64,000 bases of DNA from Takakia lepidozioides (Eukaryota; Streptophyta; Takakiopsida; Takakiales; Takakiaceae). The DNA lies in the NCBI GenBank assembly GCA_030704615.1, contig CM060732.1, forward strand, positions 76,179,053 through 76,243,052. Direction: 5' to 3'. The translations under genes were made by a program, and so were the position numbers. The notes beneath the pieces are model-generated. The model had not been told where the DNA came from and searched no databases. It worked only from the letters and a program-made list of their open reading frames with translations. This document shows positions 31,668 to 41,332 of the stretch, in pieces; within the stretch, counting starts at the first letter, position 1; the number at the start of each line of letters is the position of its first letter.

Positions 31668-34184
31668 TTAGTCATCTTCATCTAGATTTGTTACTTCGTT
31701 ATCGTCATCTCCAGATGTTGATGAAGATGCTCCGGGTGTAGAGGACGTGCCTCCACCAGTTCGGAGAGCTCGAGCCTGGGCTCGAGTGGTCAAAGAGGGA
31801 CCCAGTGTTGTGTGGTCCACCCTTGCCATCATGCGTAGCGTTCTAGGCGAGTGCTGACTCTCTTCCACATTTGCCAGAGCCGGGTTTGTCGCTCTTGCTA
31901 CGGCTTCATGCAAATTTCAATTTAAATCCGATATGTTTGGAAGTGGCAAGAACATCCCTGGAATAGAGGCAACTTGGTCACGCCATGTGTTCTGCCAATA
32001 CTTTACAACACTCGTGATGGCAGCCTTGAAATTATCCAACACCCTCTGCTGCTGGGGGTCTTTGCGCAACTCTAGAGGAAATGGCCCTTCATTCTGACGA
32101 GGCACCCATTCATATCATCCCAACGGATGCTAGCGGCCTCCAACTCACTCAAAAATAGGTCTCTCCCAATCGGTTCGCGATTGTATGGGTCGTTTTCTGC
32201 TGGCACCCACGGATCCTCATGCAGTCGGAAGAATCTTTGTCTGGTACAGCTCCAATGCCCTCCCAAGTTCTGGCAAAAAAGCTCTCTTTGGACTGGGTCC
32301 CGTATGCCTCTAGCACGCACGGTTATTTCCCAGTTGGATGTCAACCAAAGGTCACCGGATCTTTAACCTAGATAAACGTCATAGCATCCAAGGCGTGCAC
32401 CTCTCTTGGAGCATCCAATGTCATTGTCTCCCCCCAGTGCTGACAATTTAAAAAATCGTAAGGCGATACATCCAATGGCATGTTGTACCGTTTGTACTCG
32501 TATCCCGTGGGCATATTGTTTTGCAACCTAAACAACTCTAGAAACGTCGATGGATTGGTCCACGGCTGTCAGGGCATTGGCTGGCTCACATGGCTGCCGA
32601 TATGAGACATGCGGGGTGGAACAAATGGCCACATGAACCAAACATATAGCCTCCCTCCGGTCCGTAAGGGTTTAAACACATTGTGCACACCGTACCATCT
32701 GTTACCTATGACGCTGGATTGCTACGTGGTATCCACGTCCGTTTATCCTCATGAATGTCGGATGACATCCTCGGCTGCTGTCTCCCAATCCTCCTTACTT
32801 CCAAATCCCAGTTTATGTTCATATTGGTATCAGAAATTGTATGCACACAGTGCTCAAACATGACATCCACATCACCCCATGTGGTGACTCAGTGTACTTC
32901 GACGTGAATACATCACGCACAGTGTCGTGCCTTTGCAAATTAGCAGAGATGTTATCTACGCTTCGATTCAACAAACGTGCTGCACGTTGGAGAGAGGACA
33001 TCGCTTCTTCTATCCGTGTTTCCCATAATGCTAGACGGCCCGCCCATGTCACCCAATTCCGCCAATTCCCCTTCAACCATGGCCACAATCGGATTTGCAT
33101 GACATTTGAGTACCGATATGCAACAACCCTAGCTTGCTCACGTTCCCCCACAAGCTGCTCTAATTCTTGTTCCTAGGCCGATGTAATTTGCACGGCTGAA
33201 CATTCCTCAGTTTCCACTATGGGGTCCTTCCTTTTCTTTGCCTCTCCGCCGCAAGTCTTCTCCTCAACCCTCGCCGGGTCCCAGTTCAGGGGTTTGCACT
33301 TCATTCCCATACCCGATTGAGTCAACCCCGTCGATGACGCTGTCAATGTCCATTGGTGGCATATCCAAATGCGCCAATATGTCTTGCTCGTTGGTGATTG
33401 GCCTCGGGTCCTGAAGTACACCGCGTATGCTGTCGAGAGTCCCCAACCCCATTCTTTCCTTCAACTTCGCTATTTGCCACCGTTGCAAATGAACAATATC
33501 CTGCAGGGCCTTGATGTGCTGTTCATGTGCGGCCAACTGTTCCTCCAACGGAGAGCGTACCTCGCCCCCCTCCACCTCAAACATTGAAGGCCCGGCTGCG
33601 GAGACCTGTTGCGGTGTATAATCTGGAGGTTGGTCTGCCTTTCCTTCTTCTTCCACCTCGTCGTTTCCATCCAACCGTATGATGTCATGCCCCTGATGTA
33701 TATACAAGTCTAGGATATCAAAGAACATATATAGTCTAGTACGCCGTCTCGCAGTGGCAGTTTGCCAATCCACTTGTCGCAATAAAATCAACTCTGTGTA
33801 CAACATGGCCGCAAATAAATACGGAACCTTGTTGTTGACAAGCGGTTGACCCCCCAATGTTGTATGTACCTCCTCTGCCGTGTGGCGGAAATGCGGGTTG
33901 GCGCAGCAATGCAAGCTAGCTTGATTTTGTTTGGTTGTGGATCATGCCTATTTCTGGGCCACAAACGATTTATGTGACACCAGTCCATAAATTTCCTGTA
34001 GTCACCAAGCGACCACCGCTGCCCCAAACCTCCAAACTTCCCAACCTGGTTCCGCAAGAATGTTGGGGTCATTGTATATGTCCCAACGAAGTTCGCGCCT
34101 GACCCCTTTCGGTTTTTTTTTGGGAGGTCCAGGTTCATTATCGTCATCCCTGGGATGACCTCCTCTGTCTTCCTCCTCCGCCAT
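31668..34184 (-). pseudogene. Unrecognised accessory gene of the TE2 element, frameshifted
   Basis: The likely start is the ATG at 34184 in good context (aaATGGCG), giving MAEEEDRGG and a basic NLS-like PPKKKPKGVRREL. Coding sense shifts frame near 34020 (DYRKFMDWCHINRLWPRNRH), again near 33910 (VNNKVPYLFAAMLYTELILL, then an acidic linker and the coiled-coil-like LEEQLAAHEQHIKALQDI), again near 33150, and continues at 32350-31917 (DPWVPAENDPYNREPIGRDL, KYWQNTWRDQV). An acidic tail ending in TNLDEDD closes at 31668. The frame breaks show that this copy is dead. The same gene, 5'-truncated, is in TE1. It sits in the same direction as the transposase with its own TATA and hairpin array. I do not recognise the family; a DNA-binding or transposase-partner role is only a guess from position and basic/acidic layout. 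Confidence 0.55.
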
Positions 34185-34544
34185 TTATGGCTCTGGCTTA
34201 CCCCTACTCGACATGTGTTTGCTAAGAAAAATACTCTCACAACCCTCCTAAATCGTATCTAATCCTACTCCCTAATGAATCCTCCCCAAGTACTAGAGGC
34301 ATTTGTCACTCCCTCCGCAGTTCTAAGTGATATGACACAATGTGCAATGAAAAAAACGTGGGTGCCAGAGAAGGGCTTCGAGGGAGGTACTCACAATCGA
34401 TTTCGTAGAAATCAACGGCCCAAAATACCCCCCACCCAACCAATAGCACCCCTCTCCATTTGGACTCAATGACAAGGAATGCAACTACCCATCGCCCACC
34501 AAGTCCTGGTGTAGAGAAAAGTGAGGGAGATAATGGCCTCGAAG

Positions 34545-34557
34545 GCCTTATAAGCCC
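34545..34557 (-). promoter_or_regulatory. TATA-like box of the accessory gene
   Basis: On the minus strand this reads GGCTTATAAGGCC. It lies about 365 bp before the ATG at 34184 and about 55 bp downstream of the hairpin array, matching the kinase gene layout. Confidence 0.5.
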
Positions 34558-34605
34558 CCCCTCCACACTCGGGGCGCGCGCTGTCATCATGACTGCGCAA
34601 GCTAG

Positions 34606-35105
34606 TAATAGCTGCAACCGCCAACAGAGGGGTGGTCGCATCATTTTTTCTTTTTTTTTATTATGTGCGACCACCAGTAGGGGGTGGTCGCAGATTTTTT
34701 TTTTTTTAATAGATGCGACCACCAGCAGGGGGTGGTCGCAGATTTTTTTTATTTTTTTTAATGGGTGCGACCACCAGGAGGGGGATGGTCGCAGATTTTT
34801 TTTATTTTTTTTAATGGGTGTGACCACCAGGAGGGGGATGGTCGCAGATTTTTTTATTTTTTTTAATGGGTGTGACGGGGGTGGTCGCAATTATTATTTT
34901 TTTAATAGGTGCGACCACCAGCAGGGAGATGGTCGCATAATTTTTCTTTTTTTTAATAGGCGCGACCACCAGTAGAAGGGTGGTCGCAGAAATTTTGTTT
35001 AAAACAAATAGGTACGACCACCACTTGCTGGTGGTCGCACTATTTTCCTTTTCTTTAATAGATGCGACCACCAGCAAGGGGGTGGTCGCATAATTTTTCG
35101 ATTTT
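34606..35105. repeat. Hairpin array upstream of the accessory gene
   Basis: About nine tgcgaccacc ... ggtggtcgca units with poly-T/A-rich spacers, the longest array in the window. It ends where the SINE-like element starts. Confidence 0.85.
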
Positions 35106-35117
35106 TTAATATCTACC

Positions 35118-35325
35118 AACAGTCAATAGCTCAGTTGGTTAAGTGCACTGAGTGCGACCCGGACGATTTTGGGGTCAAATCTTGCTACTTGATGGGTGCG
35201 GTATGGTTCGTGTGTGGTGCTTCATTCATACGCCTCATGGCGCATAAATGAAAGAGGTTATTTTCTCCTCTCACTACTAAGGGGCCTGATTTGTGAACTG
35301 TCACTCCCAAGTGTTTCCCAAAAAA
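35118..35325 (+). mobile_element. tRNA-derived SINE-like element
   Basis: An RNA polymerase III A box (tagctcagttgg, 35127-35138) is followed about 33 bp later by a B-box-like ggggtcaaatcttgc (35171-35185). The head resembles a tRNA (agtcaatagctcagttggtt) and a tRNA-unrelated body of about 130 bp follows, ending near a short A-rich tract. A 5'-truncated copy lies at the collinear place in TE1, so it was probably acquired by their common ancestor. Confidence 0.55.
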
Positions 35326-35387
35326 TTAAAAATTAAAAAATGAACCCCCTCTCTTGCTACGTACTAACTTACTACCTATTAAATCAG

Positions 35388-35520
35388 TAAATAGGTGCGA
35401 CTACCAGCAGGGGGGTGGTCGCAACATTTTTCTTTTATTTTAACAGTTGCGATGACCGCTACTGGTGGTCGCACAATTGTTTTTTTATAAATAGGTGCGA
35501 CCACCAGGAGGTTGGTCCCC
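35388..35520. repeat. Short hairpin array between the SINE and the transposase 3' end
   Basis: Two to three tgcgaccacc-type units, collinear with 24078-24215 in TE1. Confidence 0.75.
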
Positions 35521-35825
35521 TTGCACCTGTATGTATGTTTGGAGAGGCAGATAAAATGCACATGTATCGACTCCCCATGTATTGGTGATGTGGAAGATGA
35601 ATGTTAGGAGCTGCACTTGGCTTTTGTGGCTTTCGAAACCATAATAGGAAATCAACAATGTAAAGGTAATGACGAAACACAAACACACGCACAACCACCA
35701 AATCCTTTCTTGGGTACACATATTCCACCATTTTTATTTCCGTACACGTATGCATGTACCCAAACTAAAACATGGATATCCATGGAAACATACTACACAT
35801 CATGTGACAAAAGTTATAGCTGTAC

Positions 35826-38758
35826 CTAGTTCCGTCTAGCACGACGATGATGGTATGATCTCACGCCTAGTATAAAATCTTTGTCCCCACTCACTTCACC
35901 CCCGTTCCCATGATCAGTGCTAGAATCATGATCTCCATCAGTTCTTTCATTTCCAGAGGCAACTGGCCGTTGGACCTGTAGTCGTCCTCGGAGTACGTTC
36001 AGTTGTCGATTTCCACTCCTATCATGAATACCATCTAGGGTATCAGGCCTGTTCACAGGTCGGTTATCAACAAAAGGTTGCACAATTCTCTGCCGTTTCT
36101 GGGCTTGTCCCGGATTTTGTGGTGGCCTTGGAGCAGGTCTCGTATGAGGAAGGCTACTCGCACGTACATCAGAGGACATGAGAGGAAGGGACATGAGATG
36201 TACCAGCGAGGGTCGAGGGAGCACGGTTCACATGCGGACATCGTCAGGCCAGATGAAACGACAATGGCCGGTCGTCGTCATCTGATGGTTCGACTTGCAG
36301 AAGTCCCGCAGCAGAAGAAACATCTCCCAGGATCGGAGTAGCGATGGAAGGAATTACATAAGGGGGAGTGAGACTAGATGGACCAGCATGGGATGGACCG
36401 GCTTGAGAAAGAGAAACATGAGATGGAGCGGCGTGAGATGAAGCACGGTTCACAGGGGCACGATGTCGGTGAAAGAATGACAACGGCCGGTTGTCATCAT
36501 CCGACAATTCGACCTGCACATCTCCCGCAGTCCGTGGAACTCGTGGTGGGGGAGAGTTGACCTCAACTTCATTGTTGAGAGTGTGCTCCACTGGGGGAAG
36601 GGGGTCCGCAATTGGGACTCGCAGTTCATCAACAACAAGATCATCGAATGATGGATGCATTGCAGCATCATCGTCATAAAATTCATATGGGTCATGCGGC
36701 GGATTGCCCACATCATCGGACCCATCCCAACCGTTGGAGTCGGAGTCCCTCGCGGCGTCGGTGTCATCATTGCTGCTAGATCGGGCCTCTGAGGCAGATT
36801 CTTCTCGTACCATGCAGATGCGTCACTTGCTGTCCTCTCTTGCAGTAGCCTACAATTCGTGTAGACATAAACCAATTTGTCAGCCCTGACATGATTCAAC
36901 TTGTTGCGAATCTTGTTGTGAACAAACGAGTAACTGCTCCAGTTCCGCTCATATGACGAGGCAGAGCACACTTGAGCAAGAATACGCTTTGCAATGGGAG
37001 CTCACGTTCGTGCTCCAGCTCCAATCAGATCCCATCATTCATGTGACAACATGTTCATTGCTTTTGGATCCGGCATGTCATGGAAAAGATTCTAGCGTTC
37101 CGAGAAGCACTGGTACTCGGACAAAGCTCGCTCTGCCATGTTCAAGGGCGCGAGTTGTATGATGACCCGTATAAGCCCGACTTTGGCATCCACATCGTTT
37201 CTCAAATCCGTATTGTCCAGCAAGAATAGATTCAACAAGGCCCCCACATAATGCAAGTCTGTGCGAACCATCCGTTTGCGGTCGTAAAATGCATCATCGG
37301 TCATTGCTGCCAAATCATCATCCATAGAAAATGGAGGACGCCTCAAGGATTGCACGTGCTTCTCAAGGTTTTCCAATATCAACCATGCTTCACCCATTAT
37401 TGATTGTTTTCTATTAAACTCCCGCAAAGCAATCAACACCGGCTCCACTATGTACACAAAATTTGTACATTTCGCCTAGAAATCGTCGGAGCGAATGATT
37501 GCGCGGACCCTCCGACTTTTGCTCAAAGACTTGGACTTACGAGGGTTGCGTAAGGTGCCCACATACGCATCTCATTGAGGGTCAATGATCACATGCTCCA
37601 GACCTGCCCTCACAGTCACCAGTCGATCCACCATCAAAAAGTTTGTGGCAAAGCGGATTTCACCCCGGCTCCTAAGGTTGTATTTGGGTTTATGCTTTCT
37701 AAACAATGTCAGAGGGATATGCTGTGTACGAATGAACGTCACAATCGACTTTGCCCTTTTTACTAGTTGTTTCATCCATGATTATTTTCCTCAATCTTCC
37801 AAAATGAGATCAAAGATATGAGCAGCACACCCTTGGTAATATAGATGGAGATATCGTACCATCAAAATATCGGCCATATTAACCATGTTAGATGCATTGT
37901 CCGTGCACACTTGGACAATTTTATCAGCTCCAATTTTATCGATGAAACTTGTCAACAACCCTGCTTGATAACGTGCATCTTTTCTCTCCCCGCTTGTGTC
38001 AACGGATCCCAAAAATTGTTCCCCCGCATGACAGACCAGCATGACATTGAACAGTTGTCGATTAGTAACAGAACTCCAACCGTCCGCACATATAGTGCTT
38101 CCATATTTCCAGAGAGAATCATATGTCTTTTCATTCACCTTTTGGGTGAGGTCAGACATAGCCCTCTTCTAGCAATCCTGTGCGGAGATCGCGATAACTT
38201 GGAGGTGTGTATGTGGACTTGGAATCGGACATGGCTTTGACAGTTGCCACAAACGAAGGAAGCCTCGAGACATTGAACGGAATATTGGCCTCGTAGAAAA
38301 ATTGGGCCCACTTCTTATCCAGAGTCATCCTATGCGACAAATTTAAGTCTTCTTGCATTGATTGTTGCCTCAATGGTCTGGTCCGTACAAGTGCTGGCGT
38401 ACAATCGGGTGTTGTTCTTGACCCACCGGCTTCTCCACGAACAGCAGACGCCTCGCAAGAATCCCCATGGGTATAACTCTGAGGGACATTTTGATTCGAA
38501 CCTGGAGTGTTTGGCTCAGAAGCCGCAGCCACATCAAGAGACGGTGGGATATTGTCTCCACATTGGGCAAAGTGGGCTTTCACTTCGCAGGGAGGCTTTT
38601 GGGCACAAACTAACCCTTGCATTCTTCCCATCTCTGTAGCCAAGGTGATATAACATGCGATCTTTGCGACCCGCCAGCTTCAATGCACAAAGATTGCATT
38701 GAACACCGTCCTTTTTGTGCGGGTCTACGGTGAACCAAGGGATCCACTCCTCCATCAT
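35826..38758 (-). pseudogene. hAT-family (DUF659) transposase with long acidic tail, broken
   Basis: The start is the MMEEW ATG at 38758. A BED-type zinc finger begins with CNLCALKLAGRKDRMLYHL. After a frameshift near 38630 comes the DUF659 N-terminal part (WAQFFYEANIPFNVSRLPSF, YTPPSYRDLRTGLL). After another near 38155, DUF659 proper has STICADGWSS, LGSVDTSGERKDARYQ and VQVCTDNASNM with the two expected Asp residues, and GCAAHIFDLILED. Stops lie near 37788, 37779, 37572 and 37477. TFIRTQHIPLTLFRKHK, RFATNFLMVDRL, REFNRKQSIMGEAWLILENL and the hAT dimerisation block (SSYERNWSSYSFVHNK, VRADKLVYVYTNCRLL) follow. From 36813 to 35826 is a tail of about 330 residues, unusual for the family, rich in Asp/Ser/Pro with two DDD-RPLSF repeats. 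It is clearly a hAT relative, and clearly disabled. Confidence 0.85.
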
Positions 38759-39076
38759 CCTCACACCCAAAACCCTAACCACAGACTTAAGGTTGAACGA
38801 AGAACACTAGTGTACTTGGTAGATTTGTCAAGAGCAATAGAAGTTAGAACAGAATGCGATGGCCCAACACTACGGCATCAATCCAAGTAGAATTGAAGTA
38901 CTATGCACCATGTAGTATTGTGCTTTTTGACAATTTGCTGCAGTGGCTCTGGTGGAAGTCATAACAGCAAACGGCCCACACCCTATTCTTGGGCTTACAC
39001 TCTTGCTCAAGGAATAGAGAACATTCACTCGCCACAAAAGTGTTTACCACAAAAGAAGTGAGGGACATTGGGACCA

Positions 39077-39088
39077 CCTTATATAGCC
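39077..39088 (-). promoter_or_regulatory. TATA box of the transposase gene
   Basis: On the minus strand this reads GGCTATATAAGG. It lies about 320 bp before the MMEEW start and just downstream of a hairpin array, as for the other two element genes. Confidence 0.6.
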
Positions 39089-39124
39089 TCCAGCCTCCAA
39101 GCCTTACACGCTTGACGAATCAGA

Positions 39125-39700
39125 ATCCAATGTTGTGACCGCCCCAGGTCGCACAAGGAAGTCGCATGTTATTTTTTTAAAAAAAAACTGTTGTGACCAC
39201 CCTCATGCTGGTGGTCGCAGATATTAAAAAACAGAAAATTGCTGCGACCACCCCCCTGCTGGTGGGCGCATCTATTAAAAAAAATAAAAATGCTGCGACC
39301 ACCCCATGCTCGTGGTCACAGAGATTATTAAAAAAAAAACGAAAAAAAAGAAGAAGAAAATTGCTGCGACCATCCCCCTGCTGGTGGTCGCACCTATTAA
39401 AAAAACAGAAAAATGCTGCGACCACCCCATGCTGGTGGTCGCAGATATTAAAAAATAGAAAAATATTGCGACCACCCCAGTGATGGTGGTCGCACCTATT
39501 ACAAATAAAATAAAAATTGTGCGACCACCAGTAGCAGTGGTTGCAACTGTTTAAGAAAAGAAAAAAATACGACCACCCCTGCTGGTGGTCGCATCTATTT
39601 TAAAAAAACAAAAAATGTTGTGACAACCCCTCTGCTGGTGGTCGCAACTATTAAAAAATAAGATAAATTCTGCGACCACCACCATTTGGAGGTCGCACCA
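39125..39700. repeat. Hairpin array upstream of the transposase gene
   Basis: About ten units with tgcgaccacc / ggtggtcgca arms and A/T-rich spacers. Several arms have single changes (tgtgaccacc, ggtggttgca). Confidence 0.85.
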
Positions 39701-39849
39701 ATTTAACAATAATGACTTAAAAATGACCTCAAATATTGGCGGATGGAGTAATTTATAAAACAATTCATTCACTTGCCAAGGTGTCGCTTCGAATACAACG
39801 TGTCCACCTACGTGGCATATTTTTCACCTAACTCATGTTTTATTGTTTT

Positions 39850-39938
39850 TTCGGCAAAACTGACGTGACGTTGGTTGCGTCAGCGTCAGGTCCGACGTGA
39901 CGTGACGTGATGTGACGTCACTGACGTGTGCAACCCTG
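39850..39938. repeat. TE2 right terminal and subterminal repeat
   Basis: gacgtgacg-rich DNA ending in gacgtgtgcaaccctg; inverted it reads cagggttgcacacg, comparable to the left cctagttgcaaatttgg. It is followed by ccttttcc (39939-39946), the likely target duplication, and tgtagtg. Confidence 0.65.
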
Positions 39939-39954
39939 CCTTTTCCTGTAGTGG

Positions 39955-40681
39955 AAGCATTTTACAAGCATGCGTCTGGAACCTTGCCCTCTTATGTAGA
40001 CCCAATACACGTGTGGTCCAAGCACATGTGCAGATGAGAGTGGGAGGAAGTGAATGCATGGTTAAGGGTGCAGCCAGGCCGATAGCAACAAACCAGAAAT
40101 AAAATGATTTATCTTTTGAGAAAGCCACAAGTCTACTAGCTGAACTTAGTTGTTTACAACTAGTAGAAGGAGTCTAGCAGGAGTCGGAGTTCGAACATCT
40201 ATTCCTGGTATTCGAGTTCGAGATCGAATTTCTCTGTTTATGTCTAGATGCTTTTGAAGCTTACAAATATGAGGAAAACTGAGTGGCCCATCGGCCTTGG
40301 CTCCGGGAATTGACATATGTCGAGCATATGTCATCTCCAGGATACAAGTTGGTGCCCAATCTTGACCATTTCAATTGAAGCAGGCTTCACACATACATGT
40401 AAGTACCTAATCAACTGTTCAATATCTTTTTTTGTCTCAAAAGTTTCATTTGTGGAAACGGACACCACTAAACTAATACTGAACATCGAGTTTACCATCT
40501 GGAGCACAAATGATGGGGAGCAACCCTTGAGACCAGTTGAGAAACAACCAAAGCAGCTCGCCTAAGTACCCACAATTGAGAATATGCAACAAAAGAAGTT
40601 CGGACAACAAACATGGTAGAACTCGTGGAGATATTGCTTCCAAGTGCCCAAGTTACGAATATTAAAAGGAAAATAAGTTAT
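39955..40681. other. Gene-empty; contains a repeat shared with 59255-59365
   Basis: The stretch 40220-40320 (gaatttctctgtttatgtct, then agatgc, gcttaca, gcccatcggcc, gaattgacatat) is similar to 59255-59370. No coding sequence is supported. Confidence 0.5.
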
Positions 40682-41087
40682 TGTTAGAATTAGGATGGAT
40701 GAACTTTTGGGTTCAACTCATCATCCGTTAGATATTCTAGATGCCTAGAATAGATGCGGCTTATAATAGCTATTAGATAAGTCTTGAGGTTATAGACATC
40801 TCTCGGAAAGAGACATATCTCGGTAGGAGACATCTAGTAGATATATATATTGACCTCAGGGGAGAGGCAATCAATCTTTGTATCTTTGTTCAGACCTCTA
40901 TGGTTGGGAGGAGAGCACATATCTCGGTAGGAGACGTCTAGTAGATATATATATTGACCTCGGGGGATAGGCAATCAATCTTTGTATCTTTGTTCAGACC
41001 TCTATGGTTGGGAGGAGAGCTCCTATGTAATAGAGTCATATTGTTTCATTCCTGCATCTTCGGAAGTATGTGTGTGTTTTCTTGACA
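40682..41087 (+). repeat. 5' LTR of a Copia retrotransposon
   Basis: Begins TGTTAG and ends TTGACA, followed at once by a primer-binding site. It contains a 104 bp tandem duplication (40814-40917 and 40918-41021), differing at a few positions, each with agatatatatattgacctc. Confidence 0.75.
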
Positions 41088-41099
41088 TGGTATCAGAGC
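41088..41099 (+). promoter_or_regulatory. Primer-binding site (initiator tRNA-Met type)
   Basis: tggtatcagagc directly after the LTR is the standard plant Copia PBS. Confidence 0.85.
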
Positions 41100-41332
41100 G
41101 GGTTTCTTTGTGGAATTCTTTACAGGATTGTGAGATTTAGTTTCATTCATATTTCTAGAAGTGGGATTGATTAGCAAGAGAAAGTACTTGCTAGAGCAAA
41201 GATCTGTGTTGTGTAGTTTCCTTGGTGGTGGTGTAAAGTTCTTATTTCTGTACACCTGTATCCATATCTCTTTGAGTCTGAGAGAAGTAGGACATCACTA
41301 TACTTGATTAGTTTGGTCTGTGTAGATTTGAA

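Larger units (their letters stand above)
25989..39938. mobile_element. TE2: about 14 kb kinase-carrying hAT-type transposon
   Basis: Left end cctagttgcaaatttggacg, right end (inverted) cagggttgcacacgtcagtg, both followed by GACGT-rich subterminal DNA. The flanks carry cctttttcc (25980-25988) and ccttttcc (39939-39946), a probable 8 bp hAT-type target duplication with one extra T. Contents from the left are a hairpin array, kinase-like gene (plus), satellite arrays, accessory gene (minus), hairpin array with SINE, DUF659/hAT transposase (minus), hairpin array and terminus. The transposase and accessory frames are broken, so the copy is not autonomous as read, but the kinase frame is open throughout. 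This copy carries all the genes missing from TE1. Confidence 0.8.

Noticed and set aside
39955-40080. Possible continuation of the PPR pseudogene from 16767 after the transposons (EAF, then MRLE)
   Set aside because: Only a handful of residues fit and a frameshift is needed; not enough to claim that the whole 16.8-39.9 kb block is one insertion in a PPR gene.
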